Positions 1-13,163 are shown, counted from the first letter of the stretch. The stretch: DNA of 64,000 nucleotides from Campanula takesimana (GCA_026119855.1 JAOWBW010000380.1:124001-188000), one strand, 5' to 3'. Numbers and translations are program-made. Notes: generated by a model not told the origin, from the sequence alone.

Positions 1-76
1 CTAAATATTAGAATCTAATTTATCATTTCCCCTTAATCTAATCATAGGTGTCTAGAGTTAATTTAATCTGTTCTTA

Positions 77-206
77 CTCCCTCCATCCCAATCCAAAAAT
101 AAATGTCCACAAAAAGAAAAAGAAAAAAACTCAAATTTGCAATTAATAGCACAAAGTACATATAAAATCATTTTGAGCATTCATTTTAAAACGTGGACCG
201 AAGGAG
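77..206. mobile_element. Stowaway-like MITE
   Basis: The left end reads CTCCCTCCATCCC after a TA, and the right end carries a degraded inverted copy (GGACCGAAGGAG). Size and termini fit the Stowaway (Tc1/mariner) MITEs seen repeatedly in this window. It lies downstream of the SPT6-like gene's stop codon. Confidence 0.6.
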
Positions 207-423
207 CAATTTGTTTTTTGTTTTTTTTTTTGTTTTTGTTTTCTGACAAAGGTTGCTTGCACTTAACAAAATGGACAAACATGGCAATGTAGGATCAGAA
301 ATAAAAAGTTTAGTAGATGAGAAAAAAAGAGTATATACAGAAGCCAAGGAATATTGCCATCTCAGTCTGGGCTAACCATCAAAAGCTTAAAACAGTAATA
401 TCACCATTTTCATTACCAAGTCC

Positions 424-448
424 AAAAAAAAAAAAAAAAAAAAAAAAA
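424..448. repeat. Poly(A)/poly(T) tract
   Basis: A run of 25 A on the plus strand, i.e. a T run on the coding strand about 36 bp after the SPT6-like stop. A simple homopolymer, prone to length error in sequencing. Confidence 0.9.
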
Positions 449-483
449 GTTCCTCGCGCCCGCCCCACTAGTCCTGAAGAGTG

Positions 484-3400
484 TCACCATCCGCCACCGC
501 CTCCTGATGTGGAACCTTTCTTGGAACCACCCCACCCAGAATTCCCTGCATCTTCATCACCTCCACCCCCGCCATTCCCCCACCCACCGCCACCATTATC
601 ATTGCTACCCCCACCCCAGCCTCCACCACCACCACTACTCCCTCCCCAACCACCAGGAAAAGCTTCCTTTCCAGGTGAATTTTGAACTTTGGCACCTGGA
701 AAACTTCCCCATCCGTCATCACCACCACCACCATCATCCTTGGATCCCCACTTTTGACTCCCGTATTCTTGCCTGTCATTCCCACCACCATTATCATCTC
801 CTCTACCACGGCCCCTCCCACGCCCACGCCCACGTCCACGTCCACGCCCACCATCTTGATCGCCCCCATTTCTGTTATCACCTCTACCTGCAAGCCAGTA
901 AGAAAATATCAAATACTCACTCCATCACAACAGATTGAATGTATATTTTTGGGAGAATTTACTAAATCATCCATCAAACAAGAATTTCTAATTCACAAGT
1001 ACACTCATAATGTAAGATCTTGAGATCATTAAGGATTTTTATGTAATTATGCTACTAAATTTTTTTAAATTCCAACGTTCTTAATCCCCGCCCATAGCTA
1101 AAATTGGACATTCATTTTGGGACGAAGGAAGTATCAAATACTCCCCCTGTCCCAAAATGTTCTTCCCATTTGACTACTCAAAATATTTAAGAATTTGAAC
1201 ACTTGCTTGACTAGGCATGTTGTGTTTATACACATTTAAACCCAAACTGAAGAAATGGGTCGTACTATTTGGGACAATGAAAAATGACAAATGAGAATAT
1301 CTTTTTTCGGGACAGAGGGATTATCAAAGATTTCTCCATCTCATCTCTTTTGTAAAGGAAATGGGGAATGGGAGCTGCATGCAGAATTACAAACATACCT
1401 CCTCTCCAGCCACCTTCATTACTATTAGAACCACCCCAGCCACCAGAGCCTCCACCAGGGCTTCGCATTGGCACCATGGCAGCAACAGAACGTATCGATG
1501 GTGCTGAGTCATGCGGATCATCGATATGCCTTTGAAAATATGCTACGAGGCGATCAATATTATCAAACATCTTCTTCCGGAATTTAAATCCCTTTGGATA
1601 CAGGCCAATATATTCGTGATGAGGATTTGAACTCCTTATATATGTTAGGATAAATGTGCCTGGATGTTCATGAGATATACCAAAGCAGTACACAATCCTC
1701 ATTGGGTTCTCAAGTTTCTCAATTCTTAAGAGCTCGTCAACTTCTGCTTTGGTTCCTTTCTTGAACTTCCGGTAGCCAACCATTGTCTTTAAATGACCTA
1801 CTAACGGATCAACATATCGATCCATTACCTGCATCAAGTAACAGTAAATGTGCACGTGATTGATTATCCACTATACAAGGAGAATTAAATTAAAGTGACT
1901 AAGATAAAATCAGCAATGCTTTTTCTCAAGTGCTCTCTCTCTCTCTCTCTCATGACAGCCATATAATACTCCTACCAGTTTGGTGTATTTACCAGTTGTA
2001 AAATCAATCTATCACCTATTCAGACAACAATATCTAAGAGTCTCTATGCTATTTATTACTCCTACTGTTTGCTTGGCCAAGAAAAAATGTTCAGATGAGC
2101 TAGATAAGGACTGGCACTCACTCTAGGACGAACACTTATACTTTCTCAACAATGCACCTACTCCAGACTCATGTTAGACATTCTTGTCAAAGGATAAAAA
2201 TAAATACTTCTTTTATCCAAAGAAAAACCACACTACTACACTAATCTACTTCCTGTTTTGGTTTGTCCCAGAAAAAAGTAGTCACAGTTCTAAAAATGCA
2301 ATAAATACAGAATTTCAAGAAAGTACAAACAAGTAAAGCTTGGTTCCATAAAACCTTCACTTGTCAAATAGGATATTTATTTATTTTAGTGATTTATTTT
2401 TAAGCTTTTTTATTTATATTTATCATTCTTTATTTTTTGGGGTAGGGGGGAGAGGGTGCATTAGTTACTGCTTGAAGCTCTACAAGTGTTGGGTAGGGGT
2501 GGCAAATTGGGTACTTTGGGTTTATCCATTAAAGTTAAAACACCCGGGTAACCCAATGGATTTTTAACTTTAATGGGTAAACCCAAAGTACCCAATTTGC
2601 CACCCCTAGTGTTGGGTGGGGGGGAGGGGGTCACCTTGATTAATATATCTGTAATTCAGTAGCGGACACAATTTATCATTGACTTCCCAAAGAACATACT
2701 ACATACACATTATATACTATGTCAGATGCCCCTAACATGTCAAGCCCTACTTTTTGGAAGGCAGATTGCATCTTGTGTCAGCAATACCTGCTCATTATTC
2801 CTAGTATATAAGTAACACGTCATGTCTTATGGTAGGTAATTTAAGATATGATGTTCATAAGTATGCACAGTGAAGGAAAAACACGTTTGGTTGTTTCTTG
2901 GCAGAAAGTTGAAGAGCTCAAGGCAGGTAATCAAAAAATCAATAATAAGAATCCTGTAGTCTTAAATACCAATCTTCATGAAATAAAACAAGTACAATTC
3001 AAATCAAATGATCAAAGATTGAATATTCAAAGTTTGGGTACTGACCTCATCTAAATCTTCAAATGTATCCTCTCCTATTTTCAGTGTTTTCCCAAGACGA
3101 AGCAGGCTTGTGATGTCCTTGTGCTCCTTCCCACCTTCAATGATATCCTTGTGAGCATAAACCCCATCGTAGATTTTGAGTGTCAATGTCAAAAATGTGG
3201 GCCCGCGAGAGCTAGGACGTATGATGCTTTCACCACATTCCTTGTCAGCCAAGAACTATACAAAACAAAAGTAATGAACAGTAAGTAAGATGATACATTA
3301 TAATGGAGCAACATTAAGTAAGATGATATGGTAACATAAGTACTGTAAAGACATGCCTAAAAAAAAAAAAAAAAACACCTCCATTGCTTCATCTGCTGTA

Positions 3401-6400
3401 ATATTCTGGAAACGGGGATGGACAATCATCCTTGACTTAAAATGCTTCTTAGCCAGCTCCTTCTCCTTTCGAGCTCGTTCATGTTCACTCCGTAAATTGC
3501 TGGGATCTTCATGATAGTATGGATCCATAGTCTGTTGACTTTCAGACCGGTCATTCCTCATTTCACTATCCTTACAAGTCAAGAAAACCTGGTACCTGTT
3601 CTTCTGAATGTTTTTTATTTTGCAAGTCAAAATATCACCTTCATTCAGCTTCTCAGTCAAATCATTATCCCTCCTATCATCACTATAGTCTTCCTTATTT
3701 AGTATACCAGTCAACCCTGAATCAAGTCCACATATTGCTCTTTGAGGCATCACCCTACGAACCGTTGCCTGCACAATTCTACCTTCAGCAAGGGTACCCT
3801 CCGTCTCCCCAGAAATCATAAAAAACTCCTCATCCGGACTGGGCTCCACAAATTGTCTTCGCCAATCCTGAAAACCTTGTATTAACTCCAACCTTATTAG
3901 ATTGATTGTGACTTTTTTGTTCTCACGCTTTTTAGCTTCAGCGTACGTATCAACCTTAAGAGTCTTCAACCGATCAGAGTTTTCTCTAACATGCTCAATG
4001 GCCATCTCGAGCGCTTCGTCATCATCATTTACATCATCTTCGTTATTATCCGCGTTATAAATATCTCTCGCCAGCTCCTGTGCGAGAGTATATGATTCTG
4101 GGTGGATCCTCGTATCATCTAACAAATCAATGAACTGACTACTGCTAGCAGCCAGCCCACTTCGACGAACACGTAAAAACCCAACTGCATTTACAAACAC
4201 CTTCTTGCCAAGACCATGTGATAACAAGTCTTTCTGGTGAAGATTGATCCAGTTCTCACCAAGGATCTTTGTAAAGAAGCTGCCTTTCTGGGTCCAAGGC
4301 CAGAAATAAACTGCAACGGGGCAAACAACCACTCATGGCTTGCAGCCAAATTGACATCGAGGCCCACTTGGTTAGTGACATCTACCATAATCTGTTCTAT
4401 CATACCATACTTCTCATCAGGAGTAAGAAAGCTCTCCAAAGGACTAAGTTTCCATGACAAAATCTCCCTCCCCGGTCCGCAAAGTGTGGCAGCCATAGCT
4501 AATGGATTTTGTAGATAACGTCCAAGGGCCACAGCACGCTTAACAATGCCTACACAAATAGGATTAAAATTAAAAACAGTAACAAGAAGCCATCAAGAAT
4601 TCATGAATAGTGAACATTTATTTACCCGGCTGAGACGGAAGCTGGTCAGACGATATTCGAGAATTTTCATACAAGTGAGGAAGTGATTCGTCACCATATA
4701 CAATGCTAAGACCATCCATTTCATGACCAACATCTCTAGGGTTATCCTCCACCATCTTGAAAATGATCTATATGAAGGCAAAGAGAAAATAATTAACATT
4801 TATCTTCAGCTTTAAAAATAATGAAAATAAAAATAAATCACAGGGTTGATCAACATCTCCTACTCAATAATAGGAAGGAATACCAAGAAGAATTGAAAAG
4901 ACTTCCAGCTCAAAGACATTAGGTTATAAATGAAAAGGCTACTAGTAAATTTCTAGCAAGCTGTTTAAAGTGTGGAATAAAGGCAAAATATGCTAACCTC
5001 GTAAATATCCTCCTTCAACCGAGGACAAGATAAATTTACAGCTCCTAGAACAACAACATGAGGTTGGTGGTCAGTCATGAACTTGACAACGCGTTGCTGA
5101 TCGTTTTTCTTACGTTGCTGGTCGTTGACACTCTGACCACGAATGCTGAGAGACCCAGCATATAATACATCTATGACCTCTCCAGCCGAATCCAACATCA
5201 CAAAAGTGGTGGCGGGTTTTCCTGGGCCCCAACAACAAGCCATAACCCTTGGTGCACCATCATAATCATCTGCGGAATTTGCATCATTATCCTTTTTCTG
5301 ATAAGGGGCAACAGAGACTTTGTCCCACAACAGCTGACCATAGTCCATGAGTAACCAACTTTTTGCTCTACTGGTCAATAAGGATCTTGCTTCTTTCTCC
5401 ATTGATGGTAGAAGAAAACTAAAAAAAGCATCATGCAGAATCTGTTTCCTCTGCTCGTTCCATAATTGAGCATATTTACTCACACCATCACTAAGATAGT
5501 AATCATTAGCATCGTCGATTAATTTCTTAAGGTTAGATTCTGGAAGCTTAATAGTAACTTGAATAAGCTTCTCCTCTTCAGCCTTTTGAATAAGAAGCCA
5601 CTGTGCGTCCTCAAATCTGTTCAGAGGCTTGTCTCTCAACCACTTAACTGCAGCAAACTCGTGATAAGGACTCTTTATAGCCACATTACCATCAGGAGTG
5701 GGATTTGTTGATACTACAGCATTATCCATAAAGATACTGCGAACATGCTTGCGGACAGATGGCTCACAGCTAATCTCAACTGCAGCCTTCATTAAGTTGC
5801 AAAAGAAACAAGCAAAAAATGGATTAGGACTACTACAATAAGGTAAACGTAGTGTATTCTCAATATATTAAAAAGAAATCACATTTTATCATACCATGTG
5901 CCTAGCACCCTTGAGCACAGCTTGAGGAGTATCGAACATTTTACACGTATATCTTAAAGCCGTCTCTTCTGGTGTTTCCTTAGCATCCTCCAATACTTCC
6001 ATTCTCTGCTCCAAGAAAACAAAATGTTAAAAATAAATATAGAATAAGAAACAAATAATATCATCAGAGATGGTCTTTAATGCAATTGACAAGGCCACTC
6101 AAACTTACCATATTTTCAAGAGATATCTGCAAGCCAAACTGCTCAGAGCTGTAACCAAACTTGCCTGCAACCTCCCACAGCCCCGCCTTACTACAGATAC
6201 TATACTGTGATTTCCTCTTTGGCCTCTTAAATTGTCCTTCCTCCTTGCTAACATCGCCAGGGGGAAAGTGCAGATTGAACTTTGAGTCAACATCATCTAC
6301 CTCTTTTTCTGACTCAGCTAACTTCAGTGACTCAGTAATTGATTCGAATAACTTTTGACTCAATTTGCATTGTGTTTCATCATAATTGGTACGTTCTTCT

Positions 6401-9400
6401 TGTAAACGCTTGTTGTAGTATAACTGGAGAGCACTCTTTCTCTTTTGAAGTAACAGCCACTTTCTGTCCAAATCCAAGATGGCCCAAAGAACCTGCACCA
6501 AAAAGTCGCCAACGCAGCAATCAATGTCCACGAATTGCTTCACATTGTACGCACTTATAACTATATTTGCTGCAGTAAAGTAAATAAATACGCATATAAA
6601 TCTGCATACCTTGTGCCATCTTAGAGTGGGCTTCTCATCTGATGTATTGTTATTATCTTCTTCATTTTCAAGCTGATGTGGATCCTTAAAAAGGCTTGGG
6701 CACTCCTCCTTTCTGTACATCGCAATAAACGGGACCTAGAAGAAACACAAGACACAAAAAAAAATTAGAGGCTTCATTCAAAACGTATACAATAAATAGA
6801 GGTTGTGCAGTGTTGCACAGTAAAAACTTACATCTAGCTTCTGTAAATGCATGAACTCCAAAAATCTCCCAATGTCATCCTTATCAATAGATTGTTCTGG
6901 CCCTTCCCCAGTTGTTTCCACATCTCTCTTTCCAAACAATAGCCCCATGCCAGTTCCAAGATGATTCAATATCCAATTACTTTCCTCCTTGATACTTGTT
7001 TTGTCTGGTGGAGGACCAGTGCTTTCCTCAGATATCTACCAGGAGAAAGAAGTTACAAAATTAATCAATAAAATAGAGAGACACCCATTAGCCCTTAAAG
7101 AAAGGGCTTAGAGCAAGTTGTTACGCCTTCATGCTTTCATCCATTTGGTTCACAATCTATGAAAGTTTAAACATTAAATTTTTATATTTCTATGAGAAAT
7201 AACTAAAAGAACAGAAAATGGAGTTGAATTTCTAGATATATGATATGACTGTATGCAAAACCTGCATTCTTTCGGGAATATCAATCTCCCGAATCTGGTC
7301 ATCCTTCTCCGTCATATATTTCTCCGAAAGTATGATTGGTTCAAACTCATCTTCCAGCCTCCTTTCCTTCCAGTCCTCAGAATCATCATGTCTACCTGAC
7401 TTCCTTCCTAATTCAATCTTGCGGAGCCTCAGTAACTCATCAACATCGCCAAATATGTCGTGAGCTTCCTGTAGCGCAGATGATGAAACTCCAGGAGCCT
7501 GCCTAGACTTCTTCTTGTTTACTTTTCTCCTCCTACATCGTCATTTAATCAATATTAGTTGGGACAATGTGCTCATATCATGTCTCACACACAAGCAAAA
7601 AGAAAGCGCACCTCACAGGTTCTCCATCTTCATCCACATCGTCTTCATCAACAATAAAGTCAGCCATCTCGTCATCTTCAACTTCATCTTCCTCTTCTTG
7701 CGGCACCTCCTCTTCAGCGATATCTTCAAGTTGATCACCTAGAAAGTTGTGTGTGTTTTACAATATGTGAAATAAAGGCATCTAAATGAACATACGCAAG
7801 AAAACTAGCATACCATCTTCATCAAATAAACTGCGCTTAATCTTCTCCTCCCCCGTTCGCCCGCCTCTCCCACTTCTATCAAAAACCTCATCATCAGAAA
7901 ACCCAGAATGCTCTCCCTCTGTGTCTGTCCGCGCTTTCTTCAGCCGTTTAAACTTTTGGCTCCCCTAGCAGATATTTAGAAGATAATAAACATTTAGCAT
8001 TCACAGGAAACAAGAGCATTGTTTTCAAAAATTATGTGAGCTCAGAAGGAAGAACCTAACAAAGAGCAAATTGCTTACCAATTTGGGACGGTTAAAGCCA
8101 GCGTTGTTATCCTGGAGAAGCTCGTAGTCATCTTCATCAAGTTCATAATTCTTCTCCGATTCTCTAAAAAAGGTCAAACAGAAGTGTCAATAGAGCACCA
8201 GCACAGATAATCACAGACCATAATAAACAGGTCAAAATGTGAAGCTCGCCTTTTCTTTTTTTTCTTTTTCTTCTGCTTCTCGTCATCACTGTCAGCCCTA
8301 TCCTCTTCTTCCTCATCCGGTTCATCTTCATCCACATCATCAACTATGAAGCCATCTTTCTCAAACTCATCCTGCCCCTCTTCTGGCAAATGTTAGCAAA
8401 CAGCATATTAGATGTGGAAAATCTCAAAATGATGAATTTCATAGCAAAAGAGACGTTTAAAAAAAAAAAAAAAACATAGCAACCAAAAGTAATCACTCTT
8501 AAACAGTTCTGTAATGCTCTGCCCACACACTGGCCCATGAAATTCAAATTTCACAAACTTTATACATTAAAAAAACACTGCTGATCCAAAATGAATGTTT
8601 CTATGAAATTCTACACTGAAACATCAGATAAAATGCAAGCCAGTATTATGAGCACAAAAGATCCCCATTTTTTCCCAATGTTAAGAACAACTCTAAATAA
8701 AAACTAAAATAATACACACACTCAACTTGTGAACCCATAGTTATTACGGAGAGGCAGGCAAGAAGCACCTTTACAGGGGAATGTGAGAGGTGAGAGACCG
8801 AAAAGCAAGCAATGGAATACAATAGGAAATTAGTGTGTATCTCTCTGTGCGTGTGTATATACGTATATGTATTTATCACAACAAATTCCATAGCATGTTA
8901 ATATAAGAGATAATATTTGAAATTATGTTAACATGTAATTGAAACAAGTCAACAAAACAAATTCCAATCATGTATTATCTTTTAAGACGTTTACAACCAT
9001 GCCTCCATGAAATATTTTTCTGTTCCACATCATCATCAACGAACATAACTCCAAACACTTTTAACCTCCTACCATAACTGACATCTTTCTGTCTCTTACA
9101 TTTTGCTAAAACGAACTAAAAGACAGGACCATTTCAAGTTTGAAAAAGCTATGTAAAACATAAAAAATTGGTTCTCTAATTATAGAATGAGGGAAAAAAT
9201 ATCATAGTTACTAATTTCCCTTTGCCATTTATAAGTCCCAATGTGTTATTAACACAACCAACATCCATAACTCCTACTAACCTAAAGAAGGACAATCATC
9301 CTGGGATGGAGAGAGTATAACCCATTGGTGGTATTTCAGACTTCATTTCAGATATTTATATATCTAGGTCTGTATAAACCCTTATAAACAGTCTATTGAC

Positions 9401-9964
9401 CAATTACCACCTGAAAATGACATCATAAGAAACTCCATAGCCTAACATCAGATGAACACGAAAAAGAAGCACATGCAATCCCAAATTTCAACCATCCAAA
9501 TCAGATAAAGAATACAATTCCTCCTAATGTGCCACAAAACATTCAAATTTCAACAACAAAAGTCTCAACATTTTTTCATGACACACAAAATACATGCATA
9601 CACCAAGTAAACCCTAGGAAAGAGCTCAAACACAGAACCCAAATCACCAAACCCCCGAAATCCAAACAAGCTGAATCAAGAGACTGGAAAATGGACATGC
9701 AAAAATTGCTAAAAAAAAAATCAAAATTAGGGTCCAACGAAAATACCATCATCCTCGTCATCTTCTTCACCTTCATAACGCTCTTCGCCCTCAACAGCTT
9801 CCCCAACCTCCTCCTCCTCCTCTTCTACTTCCACCTCATCTGTAGAAATCACGACGAACAGTTAGCAAATCAAATCAAATCAAATCAACACAAAACACTA
9901 TTCCCGCTTTCAAAAAGGGTATATTATCACCTTCATCGTCTGAAAGTACAGATTTCCCAGCCAT
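484..9964 (-). CDS. SPT6L: SPT6-like transcription elongation factor (17 exons, one frameshift)
   Basis: Histone chaperone and elongation factor that travels with RNA polymerase II. Exons 5' to 3': 9931-9964, 9747-9839, 8250-8382, 8079-8163, 7814-7964, 7612-7738, 7262-7532, 6832-7035, 6610-6735, 6109-6492, 5895-6005, 4998-5786, 4626-4767, 3379-4549, 3046-3255, 1399-1828, 484-887. All junctions keep phase. The start is MAGKSVLSDDED. Domain order: acidic Asp/Glu-rich N-terminus, helical core, YqgF-like domain (VMACCWGPGKPATTFVMLDS), helix-hairpin-helix (FISGLGPRKAASLQRSLV), S1 domain (GRIVQATVRRVMPQRAICGL), tandem SH2 (GESIIRPSSRGPTFLTLTLK), and an RG/WG-rich tail with nine Trp, the last before the stop. 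Coding sum is 4,865 nt: one base is missing near 4229/4230, between the HhH and the following SIFTRK/LLSHGLGKK segment. As written, translation stops at 4191 after about 1,002 aa. The family is near 1,600 aa. I suspect a sequence error or a recent lesion, because everything else is intact. Confidence 0.95.
1141..1321. mobile_element. Stowaway-like MITE in the last SPT6-like intron
   Basis: Begins CTCCCCCTGTCCC after TA and ends GGGACAGAGGGAT before TA. It lies inside intron 888-1398, between the second SH2 exon and the WG-rich final exon. Confidence 0.65.
2494..2608. mobile_element. hAT-type fold-back MITE (115 bp) in an SPT6-like intron
   Basis: Nearly perfect inverted repeat with termini TAGGGGTGGCAAATTGGG and its complement, flanked by the 8-bp direct repeat GTGTTGGG (2486-2493 and 2609-2616). 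The terminus and 8-bp duplication fit hAT MITEs. It lies in intron 1829-3045, and its long arms would form a strong hairpin in the pre-mRNA. Confidence 0.8.
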
Positions 9965-10099
9965 TTCCGACGGTTGAAAGTATTTAGCGAAAGAAAAAAA
10001 CAAAAACCCTAGAAACCCTTGGAGCACAATGCGGATTTCAACCAAACCCTAGAAATCAAAACGACTCTCACGAAGAGAAATGGAGTGCGAACGACGCCC

Positions 10100-10107
10100 T
10101 TATATAG
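10100..10107 (-). promoter_or_regulatory. TATA box of the SPT6-like gene
   Basis: On the minus strand this reads CTATATAA followed by GGGCGTCG, about 136 bp upstream of the start codon at 9964. That implies transcription start near 10070 and a 5' UTR of about 100 nt. Inferred from motif and position only. Confidence 0.5.
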
Positions 10108-10309
10108 ACGAGATTGACACACACACAATCTCACACTGGCGCACACACACAAATGGAGGGGACGGGTTTGGAGTGGAATCTGATTTCTTCATTTCTTTTC
10201 TGCTCTCTCCTGCCTGCGTGGTTATAGTCAAATTGGAGAGCAAGTTAATGCAAAGTACAAACACCTCCCCTTGGGTTTCTTTTTTTGTTACCTTAGGGCT
10301 TATGTGAAT

Positions 10310-10732
10310 GTCATGGTTAGAAATGGAAAAGATGTAACTTAAATAAAAGGGAGTTTGATTGGATGATAAAATTAAAAAAAATAAAAAATTACTTATATAA
10401 TTGTGGGTCCATTCAGAGTTTTAAAAAAAATATACAAAATCACTCTAAATAAATAACCATCAATTCAAACATCTTTTGTGGTTTGATTGATAAATTTCGA
10501 TATTTATTTGGGGATGAGAGAATGTTTTTTTTTTTTCATTTTATGTTACCTTTGTTGGGTAATACCGGTGACATTATAAAATGAAATTTAAAAATATTAT
10601 GTGTACACTAATTAAATTTCTATGTGCTAAATCTTTAAAATTTATGAATATTACTAACTTTTATAAGATTTTGGTGAAAACTCGATTATCATAAATTCAA
10701 AATATATATGGAGTAATGCCAGAAGCACAAAA
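10310..10732. other. AT-rich intergenic spacer upstream of the SPT6-like gene
   Basis: No coding potential or recognisable repeat seen. Contains T and A runs only. Confidence 0.5.
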
Positions 10733-11776
10733 TCTATATATATATATATATTAAAGTTGGCTAAAAGAGCTATGGTATTGACATGTGGACAAACAATAGA
10801 GAAAGCTTGCATTTGGAGAAGCCACATCAACAACATACTAATAAATAAGTGACTTTTCATTTTCTTTTCATTAGCTAATACTATTAGCTAATAATAATAG
10901 TTACTAAAAATGGTAACTATAATAGTTAACTATTATAGTAACTAACAATTACTATTATTAGTAATAGTTAACTATAATAGTTAACCATTATAGTTAACTA
11001 TTACTCTTATTAGTAATAGTTACTATTATAGTTAACTATATTAGTTAACTATTACTATTAATAGTATTAGTTACAATACAAGTTAAATATTACTATTAAT
11101 AGTATTAGTTAACTATAATAGTTATTATTATAGTTAACTATATTAGTTAACTATTACTATTAATAGTATTAGTTAACAATATTAGTTACAATACAAGTTA
11201 AATATTACTATTAATAGTATTAGTTAACTATAATAGTTACTATATTAGTTAACTATTACTATTAATAGTATTAGTTAACTATAATAGTTACTATATAGTT
11301 AATTATTACTATTAATAGTATTAGTTAACCATAATAGTTACTTTATAAGTTATTTTTTACTATTAATAGTATTGGTTAACTATAATAAGCTACATACATT
11401 AACTATTACTATTATTAGTATTAGTTAATTATAATAGTTATTATATAAGTTAGATTATTAATTTTTAATATTAATTAATCTAATAGTTACTATATCAATT
11501 AACTATTACTATTAATAATATTATTTTATTATAATAATTATATTAATAATTATTATTATATAGACTAATCATTGCTATTAATATATATATTAACTATTAC
11601 TATTAATGGTATTAATTAATTATAATAGTTATTATAATAATAGTAATCATATAGATTAATTTTTATTATTAATAGTATTAGTTAAAATGATTATTACTAT
11701 ATTAGTTAACTTTAGTTAAAATATTTTTTAAGACATGGTATTGGTTTCCCGTGCAGAGCACGGGTTACCCGCTAGT
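10733..11776 (+). mobile_element. Non-autonomous Helitron
   Basis: The 5' end is TC immediately after A (TCTATATATATAT). The 3' end carries the hairpin CCCGTGC-AGA-GCACGGG, then TTACCCG and terminal CTAGT at 11772-11776, the classic CTRRT Helitron terminus. There is no target duplication, as expected. No Rep/helicase ORF is present. The base after CTAGT is G rather than the usual T, so the exact 3' flank may have drifted. Most of the interior is a TTAGTTAACTAT-type minisatellite. Confidence 0.75.
10875..11720. repeat. Palindromic AT minisatellite inside the Helitron
   Basis: Repeated permutations of TTAGTTAACTATAATAGTTA and ACTATTACTATTAATAGTAT over about 850 bp. Each module is itself near-palindromic (TAGTTAACTA, ATTAATAGTATTAGT). 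Copies diverge and shorten toward the right end. Confidence 0.85.
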
Positions 11777-13163
11777 GTTTAATGAATTCAAATTAGCAAT
11801 CGTTATTTGGATGTTTGTTATGTGAGCTCAAGATGCACAAAGTGTAATACATTTGTTTTTAAATTAATATTTATGTGTGTGTGTGTATAGTTCAAAGTAA
11901 CTTTAAATAAATACTCAGGTATATTTTGTAATAACACTACTAAATTCAACATATAAAACTATCATGAGTTGGTCTTATGAAAAGCGGTTTTCTCTAATCT
12001 TCATGAAAAATTAAGTTTTTCACAAATCAGTAATATTGCTACAAATTGTTAAATATTTATACGGGTACTCATAAACATTTAATCTGCCACTTAGAAACAT
12101 CCAAGGTGATATTTTTACCATGTGATGAAGTGTCAAGCTTACACTTAGAACATGCATACTCTGACACTTGGAAACACTCATACTAACGTCAATTATTGAT
12201 TTTCCCACTTAAGGTCCGTCCCTGCATTGGGAAAATGATAGCGTAAAGTACCACGCATTCTTTATAAAAATTGTGGCAGAATTACCCCCATCCCCTAAAC
12301 TCATCTATATGTATTATTCTTTTTATTATTCTCTCTTTATGTCTTTCTCTTCCCTCACATATGTACACGAAATATGTACCCAAACATACTTTCTCTCATA
12401 ATATCCCATCAATGGCATACCCTGCCCACCTCCGGCCACCCCTACTTTTCCTCACCTCATATGCCACATTTTCGCCTATATTATAGTTCTCATTTCTTTT
12501 AATCTGAAAAATCAGCTTTAGATCTCGTATTTTTTTCGGAAAGTTCCTCTTTAGTTTTGCTATTAGTTTCGACAATCTTGGCGATTCCTCTACGATCGAT
12601 CTTTATCGCGAGGGAAAGCACCCCATGTCGTCTCCCACAAACTGCCCCTATATGAACTTCTCTAGCAGTACTCAGATATAACATACACTAGTGACATCTT
12701 GTTCCAAACCATGTCACCACAATGTTACAACATGTTTAAATATTAGCAATGTAAGTATCTTGTGTGATCTAATCACACGCTGATTACGTATTTAAGTTTT
12801 TATCTTTCTTTCCATTTTCAATTCTGGACAATGTATATTTGCAGATGCAAACTATCCAAAAAAGTTAAATATTTTGTGACCATATGCAAAGAGGTTCTCG
12901 CTGTAAGCAACTGATAAAGTGTTTCTCAGTGTTTAAAGCGTATGTAACAATACATTCATCTTTAGCTTTAAACAACTCATAAAGTGGTATCTTAATGTTA
13001 AAAAGGTATGCCATCACTCGTCCCAATAAAATCACAACCACTAACGCCCCGCCATTACCGAGCCAAAAACTTTACAACCACCACCGTTCCAATGACACCA
13101 CAACCATTAAAATACATACTACCATCACTACTCACCGAAATAAAAAACACCACAAAGAAACTA
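11777..13163. other. Intergenic sequence without a recognised gene
   Basis: About 1.4 kb of AT-rich sequence with short (GT)n at about 11876-11886. The open frames are short and have no recognisable domains. Nothing supported. Confidence 0.4.

Noticed and set aside
317..1023. Open frames on the plus strand rich in Pro/His and Thr
   Set aside because: They are antisense shadows of the Gly/Trp-rich final SPT6-like exon; the minus-strand frame joins the upstream exon in phase.
4191..4332. Programmed frameshift in SPT6
   Set aside because: No slippery heptamer and SPT6 is not known to use one; a lost base is the simpler reading.
10733..11776. Centromeric or other satellite array
   Set aside because: The repeat is bounded by Helitron termini and is about 0.85 kb with variable units, so it belongs to that element.
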